Position numbers and translations under genes: made by a program. This document shows, piece after piece, positions 50,136-60,394 of a DNA stretch of 64,000 bases; the first letter of the stretch is position 1; each line of letters opens with the position of its first letter. The DNA lies in contig WYBR01000138.1 of the NCBI GenBank assembly GCA_011525805.1, forward strand, positions 1 through 64,000, given 5' to 3'. Source of the DNA: Vicinamibacteraceae bacterium (GTDB taxonomy: Bacteria; Planctomycetota; Phycisphaerae; Phycisphaerales; UBA5793). The notes below the pieces were generated by a model. That model was not told where the DNA came from, ran no database searches, and saw only the letters and a list, made by a program, of their open reading frames with translations.

Positions 50136-51029
50136 TCACCGCCCGCCCCGCGCCCCGGAGGGAGCCGGCAGCAGGCCCATTGAGGCGAGATCCTCGACAG
50201 GCTCCGCGATCGAGCACGAGCCGAACGAAACGGCGAAACGACGGGCGCGGAGGATGTCCTCGACGCTGAGCACCCAATCGAGCACGCGGCACCGGTCGTC
50301 GGCGAAGGCCACGGCTTCGGGCGATTCGCTGCGCAGGACCGCGGCGACGGCCTCGGCGGGCGCTTCGCGCTTGAGGGCGACGGCCGCGGCGAGGAACACG
50401 TTGAGAAACCCGTGCATGCGGCAATTGAGCGGCGCATGAAGGTGGCGAAGAGGATGGTGCAGCCCTGCCGTCGCCTTGAAGGGCACCTGCGCCTCGCGGC
50501 AGGCAAGAATGAACTTCGCTACCTGATCGACGCTCGGAAAGAGGTCGGCGGTAACGCCGCCGGTGCGGATCTTGGCGCCGTGCCGGGTGCCCGCGAGCGC
50601 GGTGAGCAGTCCGCGGAAGTCCTCCTCGATCGGAACTTCGAAGTAGGCGGTTACCCCGTCTTCAACGGTCTCAAGGGCGTCGAGACAGGACTCAAGATGG
50701 GCCGGGGAGGAAACCCGAATCTCAAGCGATGGAACGTCAAAGCGGCCGGCCGTCTCGTCGAGGAACCCGGTGATGGAATCGAGGTCGCGTTCGAGCGGGT
50801 CGCCGGCCAGGACGGAAAGGCGCCAGTGCTGGTCGGGGACGTTCTCCGACTCGCGGGCGAGTTCGCCGAGGCGTGCGACGGGGCAGACGAATCGCCCAAG
50901 GATCCATGCCTGCGGCGCCGCCGACCAGCGCTGGTATTCGGCCGCAGCCTCGCCCATCGGGAGCGCGGCGGGGGGGAAGAGGCCGGCGTAGTCGATCAAC
51001 TCCGACATCAGGGCGTGAAACGGACTCAT
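50136..51029 (-). CDS. Conserved unknown protein next to fumarylacetoacetase
   Basis: A 297-aa cytoplasmic protein. The ATG at 51029 (MSPFHALMSELIDYAGLFPP) has GAAGG close upstream. Recognisable blocks include DYAGLFPPAALPMGEAAAEYQRW, WILGRFVCPVARLGELA, AKIRTGGVTADLFPS and FKATAGLHHPLRH, which together suggest an alpha/beta barrel. The last block, with two histidines, could be a catalytic or metal site. I recognise no named family. The 42-nt gap to fahA suggests a role in tyrosine degradation or a linked step. Confidence 0.75.
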   Translation of the reverse strand: MSPFHALMSELIDYAGLFPPAALPMGEAAAEYQRWSAAPQAWILGRFVCPVARLGELARESENVPDQHWRLSVLAGDPLERDLDSITGFLDETAGRFDVPSLEIRVSSPAHLESCLDALETVEDGVTAYFEVPIEEDFRGLLTALAGTRHGAKIRTGGVTADLFPSVDQVAKFILACREAQVPFKATAGLHHPLRHLHAPLNCRMHGFLNVFLAAAVALKREAPAEAVAAVLRSESPEAVAFADDRCRVLDWVLSVEDILRARRFAVSFGSCSIAEPVEDLASMGLLPAPSGARGGR

Positions 51030-51209
51030 GCCTTCAACGGTACACTGGAGTGAGCAGCCCGTCGAACGGATATGATCAATTTTGCCCCAACCGTTCGCCG
51101 AGGCGCCGCGACAATCGGCCGGGGGCGACTCCCAATAGGTGATTGGGCGGTCCCGGACTGCTGCGGGGAGCGGTGAGCGGACGATCGGACATCGACGGAG
51201 AGTGCGGGC

Positions 51210-52643
51210 GTGCGAGTTTTCATCATCATCGGCGTGACGCTGCTGGTCCTGGTCGGCTTGGGCGCGCTGCTCGGGCCCGCGGCCGTGAGCCGCATCCGCG
51301 AGGCGATGCCCAAGCCGCAGGGCACGGTCGTGCGCCTGCTGAATCCCGAGCGGGGCACGCTGATTGAAACGATCAAGGCGCCCGGCGAGATCGAGCCGCG
51401 AACGAAGGTGGAGATCAGCGCCCGGCTGTCGGCGCGGATCACGGCCCTTCCGTTCGAGGAGGGGTCGGAAGTGACCAAGGGCGACCCGACGGCCACGCCG
51501 CCGGTTGAGCCGTCGCTGCTCGTGAAACTCGACTCGACGGACCGCGAGGCGAGCCTGCGCGCGGCGGAGGCGAGGCGAGCGGCCGACGCCGCTTCCATCG
51601 AGGTTCAGCGCGCCCGCATCGAAGGCACGCGCGCCTCGATCGAAGGGACGCGGGCCTCGCTCCGCCAGGCGGAGATCGAGCACCAGCGCAACCTCGACCT
51701 GCTCTCCACGCGCGACATCGCGCAGTCGGTCGTGGATCAGTCGGACGCGCGCGTCAAGGAATTCAGCGCCAACCTGGCGTCGCAGGAGCAGACCCTCAAG
51801 GGAGATGAACTGAATCTGAAGGTGATGGAGTTCAACCTGCTCGCCGCCGATGCCGCCATCGAGCAGGCCCGTGATGAACTGAGTTACACGACGATCTACT
51901 CGCCGATCGACGGCACGGTGACGCGCCTGAACGCGGAAGTCGGCGAACTCGTCGTGACGGGCACGATGAACAACCCGGGCACGGTGATCATCGAGGTGGC
52001 GGACCTGAGCGTCATGCTCCTGATCGCGCAGGTGGACGAAGCGTCGGTGGGAGGCGTCGAAGTCGGCCAGCCCGCGGCCGTGCGCATCAACGCTTACCCC
52101 GGCCGCGTCTTCCGGGGAACCGTCCAGGCGATCGCCCTGTCGCACGACCGCGCGACCGATGGCTCGAAATACTACAAGACGGAGATCCTCCTCGACACCG
52201 AGGGGATGCGCATCTACTCCGGCCTGACCGCCGACGTGGAAATCGAGACGCGGCGCCACGAGGAGGCGATCATGGTTCCCAGCCAGGCGGTGCTCGCCCG
52301 GCCCGTGGACGATCTGCCGCTGAGCATCCGCGAGAACAACCCCGACGTGGACATGACCAAGAGCGTCGCCACGGTCGTCTATCGCTTCATCGACGGCAAG
52401 TCGGTCGTGACGCCCGTCACCATCGGGCCGAGCGACGCGGCCGACACGGTGATCCTCTCGGGAGTGAGCGAGGATGATCGCGTGATCGTCGGGCCGTACC
52501 GGGTGTTCGAGACGCTCCGGCACGACCAGGACGTCAAGGACGAGAAGGTCGTCGAGCAGGAGAAACTCGACAAGCAGCGCAAGGACGAGGCCGAGAAGGC
52601 GGAGAAGGCCGAGGCGGACAAGAAGGCGGCGTCCACGCCCTGA
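51210..52643 (+). CDS. MacA-type periplasmic adaptor (membrane fusion) protein
   Basis: A 477-aa inner-membrane-anchored adaptor. GTG start at 51210; one N-terminal transmembrane segment ([20 protein letters not shown]). Then a split lipoyl domain ([19 protein letters not shown] and [18 protein letters not shown]), a long coiled-coil hairpin (about 110-210, with a [15 protein letters not shown] repeat), a beta-barrel domain ([21 protein letters not shown]) and a membrane-proximal domain. The tail ([24 protein letters not shown]) is highly charged. It links the MacB-type pump to a TolC channel; all three follow in order. Confidence 0.92.
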   Translation: MRVFIIIGVTLLVLVGLGALLGPAAVSRIREAMPKPQGTVVRLLNPERGTLIETIKAPGEIEPRTKVEISARLSARITALPFEEGSEVTKGDPTATPPVEPSLLVKLDSTDREASLRAAEARRAADAASIEVQRARIEGTRASIEGTRASLRQAEIEHQRNLDLLSTRDIAQSVVDQSDARVKEFSANLASQEQTLKGDELNLKVMEFNLLAADAAIEQARDELSYTTIYSPIDGTVTRLNAEVGELVVTGTMNNPGTVIIEVADLSVMLLIAQVDEASVGGVEVGQPAAVRINAYPGRVFRGTVQAIALSHDRATDGSKYYKTEILLDTEGMRIYSGLTADVEIETRRHEEAIMVPSQAVLARPVDDLPLSIRENNPDVDMTKSVATVVYRFIDGKSVVTPVTIGPSDAADTVILSGVSEDDRVIVGPYRVFETLRHDQDVKDEKVVEQEKLDKQRKDEAEKAEKAEADKKAASTP

Positions 52644-52656
52644 GACGCGAGCGCGC

Positions 52657-53472
52657 ATGATCATCCGGCTGCGAAACGTGACGAAGATCTACAAGATGGG
52701 CGCCGAGCGCATCAGCGCGATGGCCGGCGTCGATCTCGACGTCGCCGCCAACGAGTGGGTCGCCATCATGGGGCCGTCCGGCTCGGGCAAGAGCACAATG
52801 ATGAACATCATCGGCTGCCTCGACCGCCCGACGAGCGGGACCTACGAACTGGATGGCCGACTCGTGAGCCGCATGTCCGCCGCCGCGCTGGCCCGCATGC
52901 GCAATGAAGGCATCGGTTTTGTCTTCCAGTCTTTTGAACTCATGGCGAGGCAGACGGCGCTCAAGAACGTCGAACTCCCCCTCGTCTACTCGAAGTCGGG
53001 CTGGTTCAAGCGGCGGCGGCGCGCCAAGGCGGCGCTGGAGCGCGTGGGTCTGGGCGACCGCATGACGCACAAGCCCAATCAACTCTCCGGCGGGCAGAAG
53101 CAGCGCGTGGCGATCGCCCGCGCCCTCGTCGCCGAGCCGTCGATCCTCCTCGCCGACGAGCCCACGGGCAACCTCGACACTCGCACCACCGCGGAGATTC
53201 TCGGCCTCTTCGCGCAACTTCACCGCGAGGGGCAGACGATCATCATGGTCACTCACGAAGAGGACGTCGCCCAGCACGCCAGCCGAATCGTGCGCATGCG
53301 CGACGGTCGCATCCACTCCGATCTTCCCACCGAGCAGGACGAAACGAACCGCACGGCGGTTTTGCTGCACCGTTCGACCCACCGGACGTCAGGCCGGGAG
53401 GCGGAGGCGGAAGGCGGCGACGGCGTCGTCGCGCACGTCGCCCGCCGCGACTCGATCGAGGCGCGATCATGA
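52657..53472 (+). CDS. MacB-type ABC transporter ATPase subunit
   Basis: A 271-aa ATPase. Walker [10 protein letters not shown] (39-47), Q-loop FVFQSFELM, signature [10 protein letters not shown], Walker [13 protein letters not shown] and H-loop MVTHEED are complete. The last 50 residues ([25 protein letters not shown] onward) are a charged extension absent from LolD/MacB ATPase domains and may contact partners. It begins 13 nt after the adaptor gene and overlaps the permease by 4 nt (ATGA). Confidence 0.94.
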   Translation: MIIRLRNVTKIYKMGAERISAMAGVDLDVAANEWVAIMGPSGSGKSTMMNIIGCLDRPTSGTYELDGRLVSRMSAAALARMRNEGIGFVFQSFELMARQTALKNVELPLVYSKSGWFKRRRRAKAALERVGLGDRMTHKPNQLSGGQKQRVAIARALVAEPSILLADEPTGNLDTRTTAEILGLFAQLHREGQTIIMVTHEEDVAQHASRIVRMRDGRIHSDLPTEQDETNRTAVLLHRSTHRTSGREAEAEGGDGVVAHVARRDSIEARS

Positions 53473-54731
53473 CGGTGCTCCTCTGGCCCATCACGGTGCT
53501 TCGCCTGCTCCTTCAGAGCATGGCCCTGGCGACGGGGCAGATCTGGACGAACAAACTTCGCTCCATCCTGACCACGCTGGGAATCATCATCGGAGTGGCC
53601 GCGGTGACGGCCGTGATCGCGGCGCTCACCGGCCTGAAGACGTTTGTTCTCGACGAGTTTCAGACGCTCGGCACGAACAAGATCTTCATGTGGCCCGACC
53701 GGCCCGACACGGGGCGATTCGCCACGGCCTCGTGGCGCGTCATCCGCTTCCGGCCCGAGCACTTCGACGGCTGGAGGACGGAGTGCTCCAGCGTCGCCGC
53801 GCTTACGCGCATGCAGGAGATCCGAGGCTCGGTCCGTTTCGGCGATCGCGTGCTGGAAAGCGCGCAGGTCACGGGAATCGAGCCGGACTGGCACACCATC
53901 GAGAACCGCTTCGTGACGATCGGCCGGCCCTTCAGCGAAGGAGACCAGAGCCGCTTCGAGCAGGTCTGCATCATCTCGACCAAGGCGCGGGACGACCTGC
54001 AGATGGACCGCGACTGCACCGGTCAGTCCATCCTCGTCAACAACCGGCGCTTCACCGTCGTCGGGCTGGTCGAGCCCAACCCGGAATCCGCCTTCGGCTT
54101 CGGCGACTCGAGTTCCCGCGCGGAGATCTACATTCCGTTCAGCACGGCCTGGAGAATGAACGAAGGCTGGATGCAGGCGGTCGGCGCCAGCCGCTCTCCG
54201 GAGGTCTCCGAGGACGCGATCGCGGAACTCCGCGCCCTGCTGCGCAAGAACCGGCGGCTGCTGCCCGACGATCCCGACACGTTCGAGGTCGAGGCGGTGC
54301 AGCGGGCGGTGGACCAGTTCAAGCGCATGTCGGCCTCGATCTCGATCGTGGCGTTCGGCATCGTGGCGATCTCGCTCATCGTCGGAGGCATCGGCATCAT
54401 GAACATCATGCTCGTCTCCGTGTCGGAACGGACGAGGGAGATCGGCCTGCGCAAGGCGGTCGGCGCGCGCCCGGCGGCGGTCCTGCTCCAGTTTCTCGTG
54501 GAAGCCGTGACGCTGTGCTTCTTCGGCGGGCTGGTGGGGCTGGGATTCGGGCAGGCGGCGACGATGCTGCTGGCGCAGATTCCCAACTCCGGGCTGGGCA
54601 AGGCGTACATTCCCGCGTGGGCGATGGCGATGTCTTTCGGTTTCGCCGCGCTCGTCGGCGTGGTTTTCGGGATGTTTCCGGCCATCAAGGCCGCACGGCT
54701 CGACCCCATCGAGGCTCTCCGTCATGAATGA
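53469..54731 (+). CDS. MacB-type ABC transporter permease
   Basis: A 420-aa inner-membrane subunit with four transmembrane helices: one at the N-terminus ([26 protein letters not shown]) and three at the C-terminus ([67 protein letters not shown]). The periplasmic domain between them includes [15 protein letters not shown] and the TNKIF region typical of MacB. The conserved ending [19 protein letters not shown] is exact for the family. Separate ATPase and permease genes form the complete MacB equivalent. Confidence 0.95.
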   Translation: MTVLLWPITVLRLLLQSMALATGQIWTNKLRSILTTLGIIIGVAAVTAVIAALTGLKTFVLDEFQTLGTNKIFMWPDRPDTGRFATASWRVIRFRPEHFDGWRTECSSVAALTRMQEIRGSVRFGDRVLESAQVTGIEPDWHTIENRFVTIGRPFSEGDQSRFEQVCIISTKARDDLQMDRDCTGQSILVNNRRFTVVGLVEPNPESAFGFGDSSSRAEIYIPFSTAWRMNEGWMQAVGASRSPEVSEDAIAELRALLRKNRRLLPDDPDTFEVEAVQRAVDQFKRMSASISIVAFGIVAISLIVGGIGIMNIMLVSVSERTREIGLRKAVGARPAAVLLQFLVEAVTLCFFGGLVGLGFGQAATMLLAQIPNSGLGKAYIPAWAMAMSFGFAALVGVVFGMFPAIKAARLDPIEALRHE

Positions 54732-56415
54732 ATCAACGGGTGGATGGCGCCGGGCGCGCGGCATGGCGGCGCTCGGCGCATGCGCTCTGCTCATCACCGG
54801 ATGCGAGGGCGTGCTCAGCGAAGGCTCGCGCGTCTCGATTGATCCTCAGCGCCTGCGCGACGTTCAGCCGCTTGGTCTGGCCGATCGCGCCCGATCGACG
54901 CAGACGCCCGACGAGGCACGTGAGGAGTTTCTCAAGTCTGCGCCCGGGCTGCGGCGCACGGCGGAAGAGGCCGGGCGCGTTGAACTCTCCATCGAGCAGA
55001 GCCGGGCTGACGCGCTCGCCAACAACCTCGATCTGGCCGTGCAACTTCTTGAACCCACCATCGCGCGGGAGACCATCACGCAGGAGGAGGCCCGTTTCGA
55101 GGCGGTCTTCTTCGGCAACGCCCGCCAGTCGCGCTTCGATCAGCCGACAGACACGGCCCTGAGCGGCTCGAATGTCGAGTCGCTCGGCGGCGACGCGGGT
55201 CTTCGCATCCCCCTGCGCACCGGCGGCGCCATCACCATCGACCTGCCTTTCAACCGCACTGAGACGGACAACCTCTTTTCGACCCTCAATCCATCCTACT
55301 CGACCGATCTCTCCCTCTCGCTCAGCCAGCCCCTGCTGCGCAACGCCGGCGTGCGGACGAACACCCACGCGATCCGCGTGGCACAGTACCAGTCGCTCAT
55401 TAGCGAGGCGCGGACGAAACTGGAGGTGATCCGCGTGATCGCGGACGTCGACCGCGTCTACTGGCGCCTCTACGCCGCGCAGCGCGAACTGGAGGTGCGC
55501 AAGCAGGAGTACGACCTGGCGGTGGCGCAACTGGAGCGGGCTCGGCGCCGCGTGGCCAAGGGCGACGCCGCCGAGGTCGAGATCACCCGGGCCGAAGCGG
55601 GCGTGGCGCAGCGCGTCGAGGCGATCATCCTCGCCGAGAACGCCGTCCGCGACGCTGAACGCCTCCTCAAGCGCATCCTCAACCGGCCGGACCTCGGGAT
55701 GGAGACGGCGACGATCGTCGAACTCTCCACCGCCCCGAACCCGATGCGCTACGAACTCGACGCGATCGACCTCGCCGATGCGGCGCTGGCGACGCGGATG
55801 GAGATGCTCGAACTCGAACTGCTCATCGCGCAGGACGTGAGCAGCATCGACTTCGCCCGCAACCAGAAACTGCCCCTCGTGACGCTCGACTATCGCTACA
55901 ACATCAACGGCCTGGGCAGCGTGTGGAATGACTCGCTCGACCTGATGCTCGACCGGAGTTTCGAGGATCACGTAGTGGGGCTGAGCGTCGAGGTTCCGCT
56001 GGGCAACAACGCCGCGAAGAGCCGCTTCAACCAGGCGATCTACACCCGCCTGCAGCGCCTCGCGACCAGGGACCAGCGCCGCGCCCAGATCATCAACGAG
56101 GTCTTCAACGCCCTCGACCAACTGGAGGCGAACTGGCAGCGCGTGCTCGCCAGCGCCCGCAGCGCGCTGCTTGAGGCCCGCGTGCTCGAGGCTGAGCAGC
56201 GGCAGTTCGACCTCGGCCTGCGCACGAGCACGGACGTGCTCGACGCGCAGGCTCGGTACGCGAACGCCCGCAGCGCCGAGATTCGCGCGCTCGCGGAGTA
56301 CCAGATCGCCCAGGTGGACCTCGCCTTTGCCACCGGCATGCTCCTGGGCGCGTCAAAGGTGCGCTGGGAGCCGGCCGCGCCCGATCTCCGAACCGGCGCC
56401 GACGCCGTGAACTGA
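54724..56415 (+). CDS. TolC-like outer-membrane efflux lipoprotein
   Basis: A 563-aa outer-membrane channel. The N-terminus has a lipoprotein signal (AALGACALLITGC, with the cysteine at about residue 26). Long helices and strands follow the TolC/OMF pattern (NNLDLAVQLLEPTIARE; SQPLLRNAGVRTNTHAIRVAQYQSLI; AQARYANARSAEIRALAEYQIAQVDLAFATG at the end of the second repeat). It overlaps the permease gene by 8 nt, so it is co-translated with the MacAB-type pump. Together they form a tripartite exporter whose substrate is unknown. Confidence 0.92.
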   Translation: MNESTGGWRRARGMAALGACALLITGCEGVLSEGSRVSIDPQRLRDVQPLGLADRARSTQTPDEAREEFLKSAPGLRRTAEEAGRVELSIEQSRADALANNLDLAVQLLEPTIARETITQEEARFEAVFFGNARQSRFDQPTDTALSGSNVESLGGDAGLRIPLRTGGAITIDLPFNRTETDNLFSTLNPSYSTDLSLSLSQPLLRNAGVRTNTHAIRVAQYQSLISEARTKLEVIRVIADVDRVYWRLYAAQRELEVRKQEYDLAVAQLERARRRVAKGDAAEVEITRAEAGVAQRVEAIILAENAVRDAERLLKRILNRPDLGMETATIVELSTAPNPMRYELDAIDLADAALATRMEMLELELLIAQDVSSIDFARNQKLPLVTLDYRYNINGLGSVWNDSLDLMLDRSFEDHVVGLSVEVPLGNNAAKSRFNQAIYTRLQRLATRDQRRAQIINEVFNALDQLEANWQRVLASARSALLEARVLEAEQRQFDLGLRTSTDVLDAQARYANARSAEIRALAEYQIAQVDLAFATGMLLGASKVRWEPAAPDLRTGADAVN

Positions 56416-56538
56416 GCCGCAGGGGGCGGGCGCATTCAGGCCGACACCCGATCCTCCGACCGGTGGCAGGAGGGATCGCCTTCTGATAGAGTGTCGCGGC
56501 AGAGAGTTTGCGAGCGACATCAGAAAGCGGGGGCGTCC

Positions 56539-57402
<864 letters not shown>

Positions 57403-57425
57403 TTCGGGAACGACGCAAGTTGCCG

Positions 57426-57454
57426 TAGACAAACCCGGACGATTTCGGTATCTT
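57426..57454 (+). promoter_or_regulatory. Candidate sigma-70-type promoter
   Basis: TAGACA (57426-57431), a 17-nt spacer and TATCTT (57449-57454) lie 40 nt upstream of the ATG at 57495, with GGAAAGGAAG as the ribosome-binding site. Five of six -35 bases match the consensus. It would drive the membrane-protein gene separately from the dehydrogenase. Confidence 0.5.
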
Positions 57455-57494
57455 GTTGCGCTCGAACGGGCCGCCCGGCCCGGAAAGGAAGCCA

Positions 57495-58322
57495 ATGAGA
57501 CCGACGCCGGTGTTGATCGCGGGCCTGATTGCGGCTGGACTCGGCGCCATTCTCTGGGGGGTGATCGGGTTCTACCTGCACCTCGAGATCGGCTGGATCG
57601 CGATCATCATCGGATCCGTGGTGGGCCTGGTCTGCGCGGCGGCCGCCAGAGAGGAGGCCGGAGTTGAGTCCGGCGCCATCGCCGCGGGATTGACAGTGGC
57701 CGCCATCGTCTTCGGCAAACTCGCGATGGCGTACGCCTTTACGCACCGGTACAGCGATCGCGACTACGCGCTCAGCGCGATTGCGGCTCAGATTGTGTAC
57801 GAGCACTCCCGCGAGGGGAAGTCATACCGCTTTCCGAAGGACGTTTCGCCGAGCGAAGCGGTCGGCCGGGATGAGCACCCCGCCGAACTCTGGCAGCAGG
57901 CCGAGACGCGCTGGTCGGCGCTCAGTTCGCAGGAGCAGTCAGACCTGCTGGCGTTCCCGGATCTCGCGAATCCTGAGTACATGACGTCCCTCGTGGCGGA
58001 CGAGGTGGTCGAAGAGTGGCGGGATGCGGGGCGTCAACTTCGCTGGCCGGGCGGCGCCGAGCCGGACTATCCGGAGCGCGCATCCGATTACCCGGCCGAC
58101 GTGTGGAAGGAAGCGCTCTCCCGATGGAAAGCCTTGAGTGACTCGGAGCGCCGCGCGCGAATCGACGACGAGGTCGCGTATCGCGAGTCGGTTTTGAAGG
58201 ACTTTCAATCGTCGGCATTCTGGATCGTGTTCAAGTCCACCTGGGGTGTGTTGGACATCGTCTTCGTCGGCGTCGGGCTCCTCGCGGCCTTCAAACTCGG
58301 CGGCGGACTCACCTCCGGCTGA
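57495..58322 (+). CDS. Membrane protein of unknown function
   Basis: A 275-aa protein. Two N-terminal hydrophobic helices (VLIAGLIAAGLGAILWGVIG and IAIIIGSVVGLVCAAAA), a third near GAIAAGLTVAAIVFGKLAMAYAF, a large charged central domain with repeated Trp/Leu-Ser motifs (WQQAETRWSALSSQEQ; WKEALSRWKALSDSER), and a C-terminal helix (GVLDIVFVGVGLLAAFKLG). The two W-x-x-A-x-x-R-W motifs indicate an internal repeat. Not recognised; it sits between two acyl-CoA enzymes but has its own promoter-like sequence. Confidence 0.75.
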   Translation: MRPTPVLIAGLIAAGLGAILWGVIGFYLHLEIGWIAIIIGSVVGLVCAAAAREEAGVESGAIAAGLTVAAIVFGKLAMAYAFTHRYSDRDYALSAIAAQIVYEHSREGKSYRFPKDVSPSEAVGRDEHPAELWQQAETRWSALSSQEQSDLLAFPDLANPEYMTSLVADEVVEEWRDAGRQLRWPGGAEPDYPERASDYPADVWKEALSRWKALSDSERRARIDDEVAYRESVLKDFQSSAFWIVFKSTWGVLDIVFVGVGLLAAFKLGGGLTSG

Positions 58323-58360
58323 AGCGCGCCAAGCCATCGTTGATAGAGAGATGGACCGCC

Positions 58361-59128
58361 ATGGGCGAGGCAACGATTCTTATCGATCGGTTCGGCGAAG
58401 TGCCGACGCTCACCCTCAACCGCCCCGCGCAGCGCAATGCGCTTTCGGTCGAGATGATGGAGGAGATGATCGCGGCGCTTGAGGCGGTGGCGCACCGCGA
58501 AGACGCGGCCGTGCTTCTGGTGCGCGGCGAGGGGCCGGCGTTCTGCGCGGGTTTTGACCTCGGCGCCGCGGTCGATCGGCCGGACATCATGGCCCGGTAC
58601 ATCGAGCAACTGGCGCAGATCACGCGGGTGCTGCGCCGCCTGCCGCAGGTCGTGGTTGCGGCGGTCCACGGGCCGGCTCTGGCCGGAGGGTGCGCCATCG
58701 TCGCCGCGTGCGACTTCGTCTTCGCCGGGCCCGAGGCGCAGTTCGGCTATCCCGTGCATCGGCTGGGCATCTCGCCGGCCGTCAACATCCCCGTCCTGCG
58801 GCAGGCGATCGGCGACGGGCCGGCGCGCGACGTGCTCCTGAGCGGGCGGCTCTTCGGGCCGATTGAGGCGCAGCGCCTCGGACTTGTGTCGCACGTCGTT
58901 GCCTCGACCGACGCCGTGCAGCGCGAGGCGGAGCAGTGGTGCGCCGCGCTGTGCGACAAGGGACGCGTCGCCCTGCGCGCCACGAAACAGTGGATCGGCG
59001 AGATCGACGGGTCGCTTGATGATGCGCCCTTCGACGCGGCGATGAAGGCGTCGGCGCACGGGGCCCGTCAGGAAGAAGCGGTGGAGATGTTGCGAGAGTC
59101 CTGGCGCCGGCGGCGTACGAAGGCGTGA
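58361..59128 (+). CDS. Enoyl-CoA hydratase/isomerase (crotonase) family protein 1
   Basis: A 255-aa crotonase-fold protein. Oxyanion-hole blocks FCAGFDLGAA and GPALAGGCAIVAACDFVFAG are present. However, by eye the two glutamates of classical enoyl-CoA hydratase (Glu144 in CEL and Glu164 in PEI of the rat enzyme) correspond to Ala in CAI and Val in PVH, so ordinary hydratase activity is doubtful; it could be an isomerase, a thioesterase-like or a CoA-binding member. The start is ATG 58361. It is followed by the E3 repeat and another crotonase gene. Confidence 0.88.
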   Translation: MGEATILIDRFGEVPTLTLNRPAQRNALSVEMMEEMIAALEAVAHREDAAVLLVRGEGPAFCAGFDLGAAVDRPDIMARYIEQLAQITRVLRRLPQVVVAAVHGPALAGGCAIVAACDFVFAGPEAQFGYPVHRLGISPAVNIPVLRQAIGDGPARDVLLSGRLFGPIEAQRLGLVSHVVASTDAVQREAEQWCAALCDKGRVALRATKQWIGEIDGSLDDAPFDAAMKASAHGARQEEAVEMLRESWRRRRTKA

Positions 59129-59210
59129 TCGGCGGGAGCCACGCCGATGGCTGGTCGTCGATCGTCGATCCGCCTCAGCAAACACTGCGACCCCGCGAGC
59201 GCACAGCCTT

Positions 59211-59469
59211 CAGACCGAAGGTCTGGTCGTCAGTAGCCGGGGGTGAAGCGAGTCTTTGAGCGCCACCCCCGGACAGCGTCGCGACCCGAAGTTCCTGGAC
59301 CCCGAAGGGGTCCTTGTCGTGGACGGCGGTTCCCGGACATCGAACGCGAGAGATACGATCGGCCTCTACTTCCACTCCTTCGGAGTGGAGGATGGGATTG
59401 CTGCATGTCGCGTTCCGGGGGTGGCGCTGCGCTTCACCCCCGGCTACTGACGAAGAGGCCTTCGGCCTC
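59211..59469. repeat. Composite palindromic element E3 (TAGCC/GGCTA family)
   Basis: A 259-bp intergenic element (within the gap 59129-59611) with the same plan as E1/E2 but different sequence. Hairpin CAGACCGAAGGTCTG (59211-59225); left arm TAGCCGGGGGTGAAGCG (59234-59250); inner arm CGCCACCCCCGGA (59261-59273); hairpins GGACCCCGAAGGGGTCC (59297-59313) and CACTCCTTCGGAGTG (59383-59397); inner arm TCCGGGGGTGGCG (59414-59426); right arm CGCTTCACCCCCGGCTA (59430-59446), the exact complement of the left arm; closing hairpin GAGGCCTTCGGCCTC (59455-59469). It separates two crotonase genes. Confidence 0.85.
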
Positions 59470-59597
59470 GGGGTTGCGCCACTCTGATGATCACTCTGCC
59501 GAGCACGATTGGAGGCTCCGATTGCCAGCGCGATGGTCAATCGGCACGCCGCCAGCGATCTTGATCTACCGTCGCGTTCGTAGTTGTTCACCCCGAC

Positions 59598-59603
59598 TAC
59601 AAT
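59598..59603 (+). promoter_or_regulatory. Candidate -10 box (TACAAT) just before crotonase 2
   Basis: TACAAT is followed 8 nt later by the ATG of the gene at 59612, with no Shine-Dalgarno between. Same hexamer and near-identical geometry as uvrB and the FHA kinase, implying a leaderless transcript. No clear -35. Confidence 0.45.
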
Positions 59604-59611
59604 GCCGGCGC

Positions 59612-60376
59612 ATGTCTGATCTGGCGAAGGTGATTCATTACGACGGGGGCGCGATCGCGGAAGTGCGCCTCAACCGGCCGGAGGCGCGCAACGCGCTGAG
59701 CAAGGCGCTGCTTGAGGCGGCCCGCGCTGCGCTCAGGCCCGTCGCGGCCTCGCCCGACGTCCGCGTCATTCTCATCAGCGGCGAAGGCAAGGCGTTCTGC
59801 GCCGGCATGGACCTCAAGGCCCTGCTCAACGATCCACCCGCCATGGGCGAGCTGCTGATGCTCATCAGCCTCCTGCTGCGCGAGATCCGCCGGGCGCCCC
59901 AGCCGACGATCGCCTGCGTGCGCGGCGCGGCGGTGGGGGGCGGGTGCGGGCTGATGTCGGTGTGCGACTTCGCGTTCAGCCACCCGGAAGCGCGCATTGG
60001 CTATCCGGAAGTGGATCTGGGCGTGTGCCCGGCCGTCGTCGCGCCGTGGCTGGTGCGCAAACTCGGCTCGGGCCGCGCGCGGCAGATCCTCCTCTCCGGC
60101 GGAACGATGACGGGAGAGCGGGCGCTTGAGGTCGGCCTTCTCACGCATCTCGCTGCGAGTGATTCGCTCGAGGCGGAGACCCTCGCGTTTGCCCAGTCGC
60201 TCGCGCGCGGCGGTCGCCAGGCGATGGCGGCCACCAAGACCTGGCTCAACGAACTCGACGGCTCGATGGCCGACGACGTGCTCGACAAGGCGGCGAGGAT
60301 CTCGGCGCAGATCGTGCAGGGCGAGGAAGCGCTGTCGCGACTGGCGCGGCTCTTTGCGCCGCCGACACGGGAATGA
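59612..60376 (+). CDS. Enoyl-CoA hydratase family protein 2 (methylglutaconyl-CoA hydratase-like)
   Basis: A 254-aa crotonase-fold enzyme. Blocks FCAGMDLKALL, GAAVGGGCGLMSVCDFAFSHPEAR and GYPEVDLGVCPAVVAPWLVRKLG are clear. The Glu equivalent to Glu164 of rat hydratase is present (PEV) while the Glu144 position is Gly (CGL). The CPAVVAPWLV block resembles LiuC/methylglutaconyl-CoA hydratases, so leucine-type acyl-CoA substrates are possible. Start ATG at 59612, 8 nt after a TACAAT box. Confidence 0.9.
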   Translation: MSDLAKVIHYDGGAIAEVRLNRPEARNALSKALLEAARAALRPVAASPDVRVILISGEGKAFCAGMDLKALLNDPPAMGELLMLISLLLREIRRAPQPTIACVRGAAVGGGCGLMSVCDFAFSHPEARIGYPEVDLGVCPAVVAPWLVRKLGSGRARQILLSGGTMTGERALEVGLLTHLAASDSLEAETLAFAQSLARGGRQAMAATKTWLNELDGSMADDVLDKAARISAQIVQGEEALSRLARLFAPPTRE

Positions 60377-60394
60377 GAGTCTCCGGGAGGGCGT

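Noticed and set aside
51131-51147. CCCAAT/ATTGGG palindrome as an operator for the MacA-type gene
   Set aside because: Only six paired bases, expected often by chance; no second copy or regulator gene nearby to support it.
50136-52664. 842-aa open frame on the minus strand
   Set aside because: Only the part from 51029 down is real; upstream of that it is antisense to the MacA-type adaptor.
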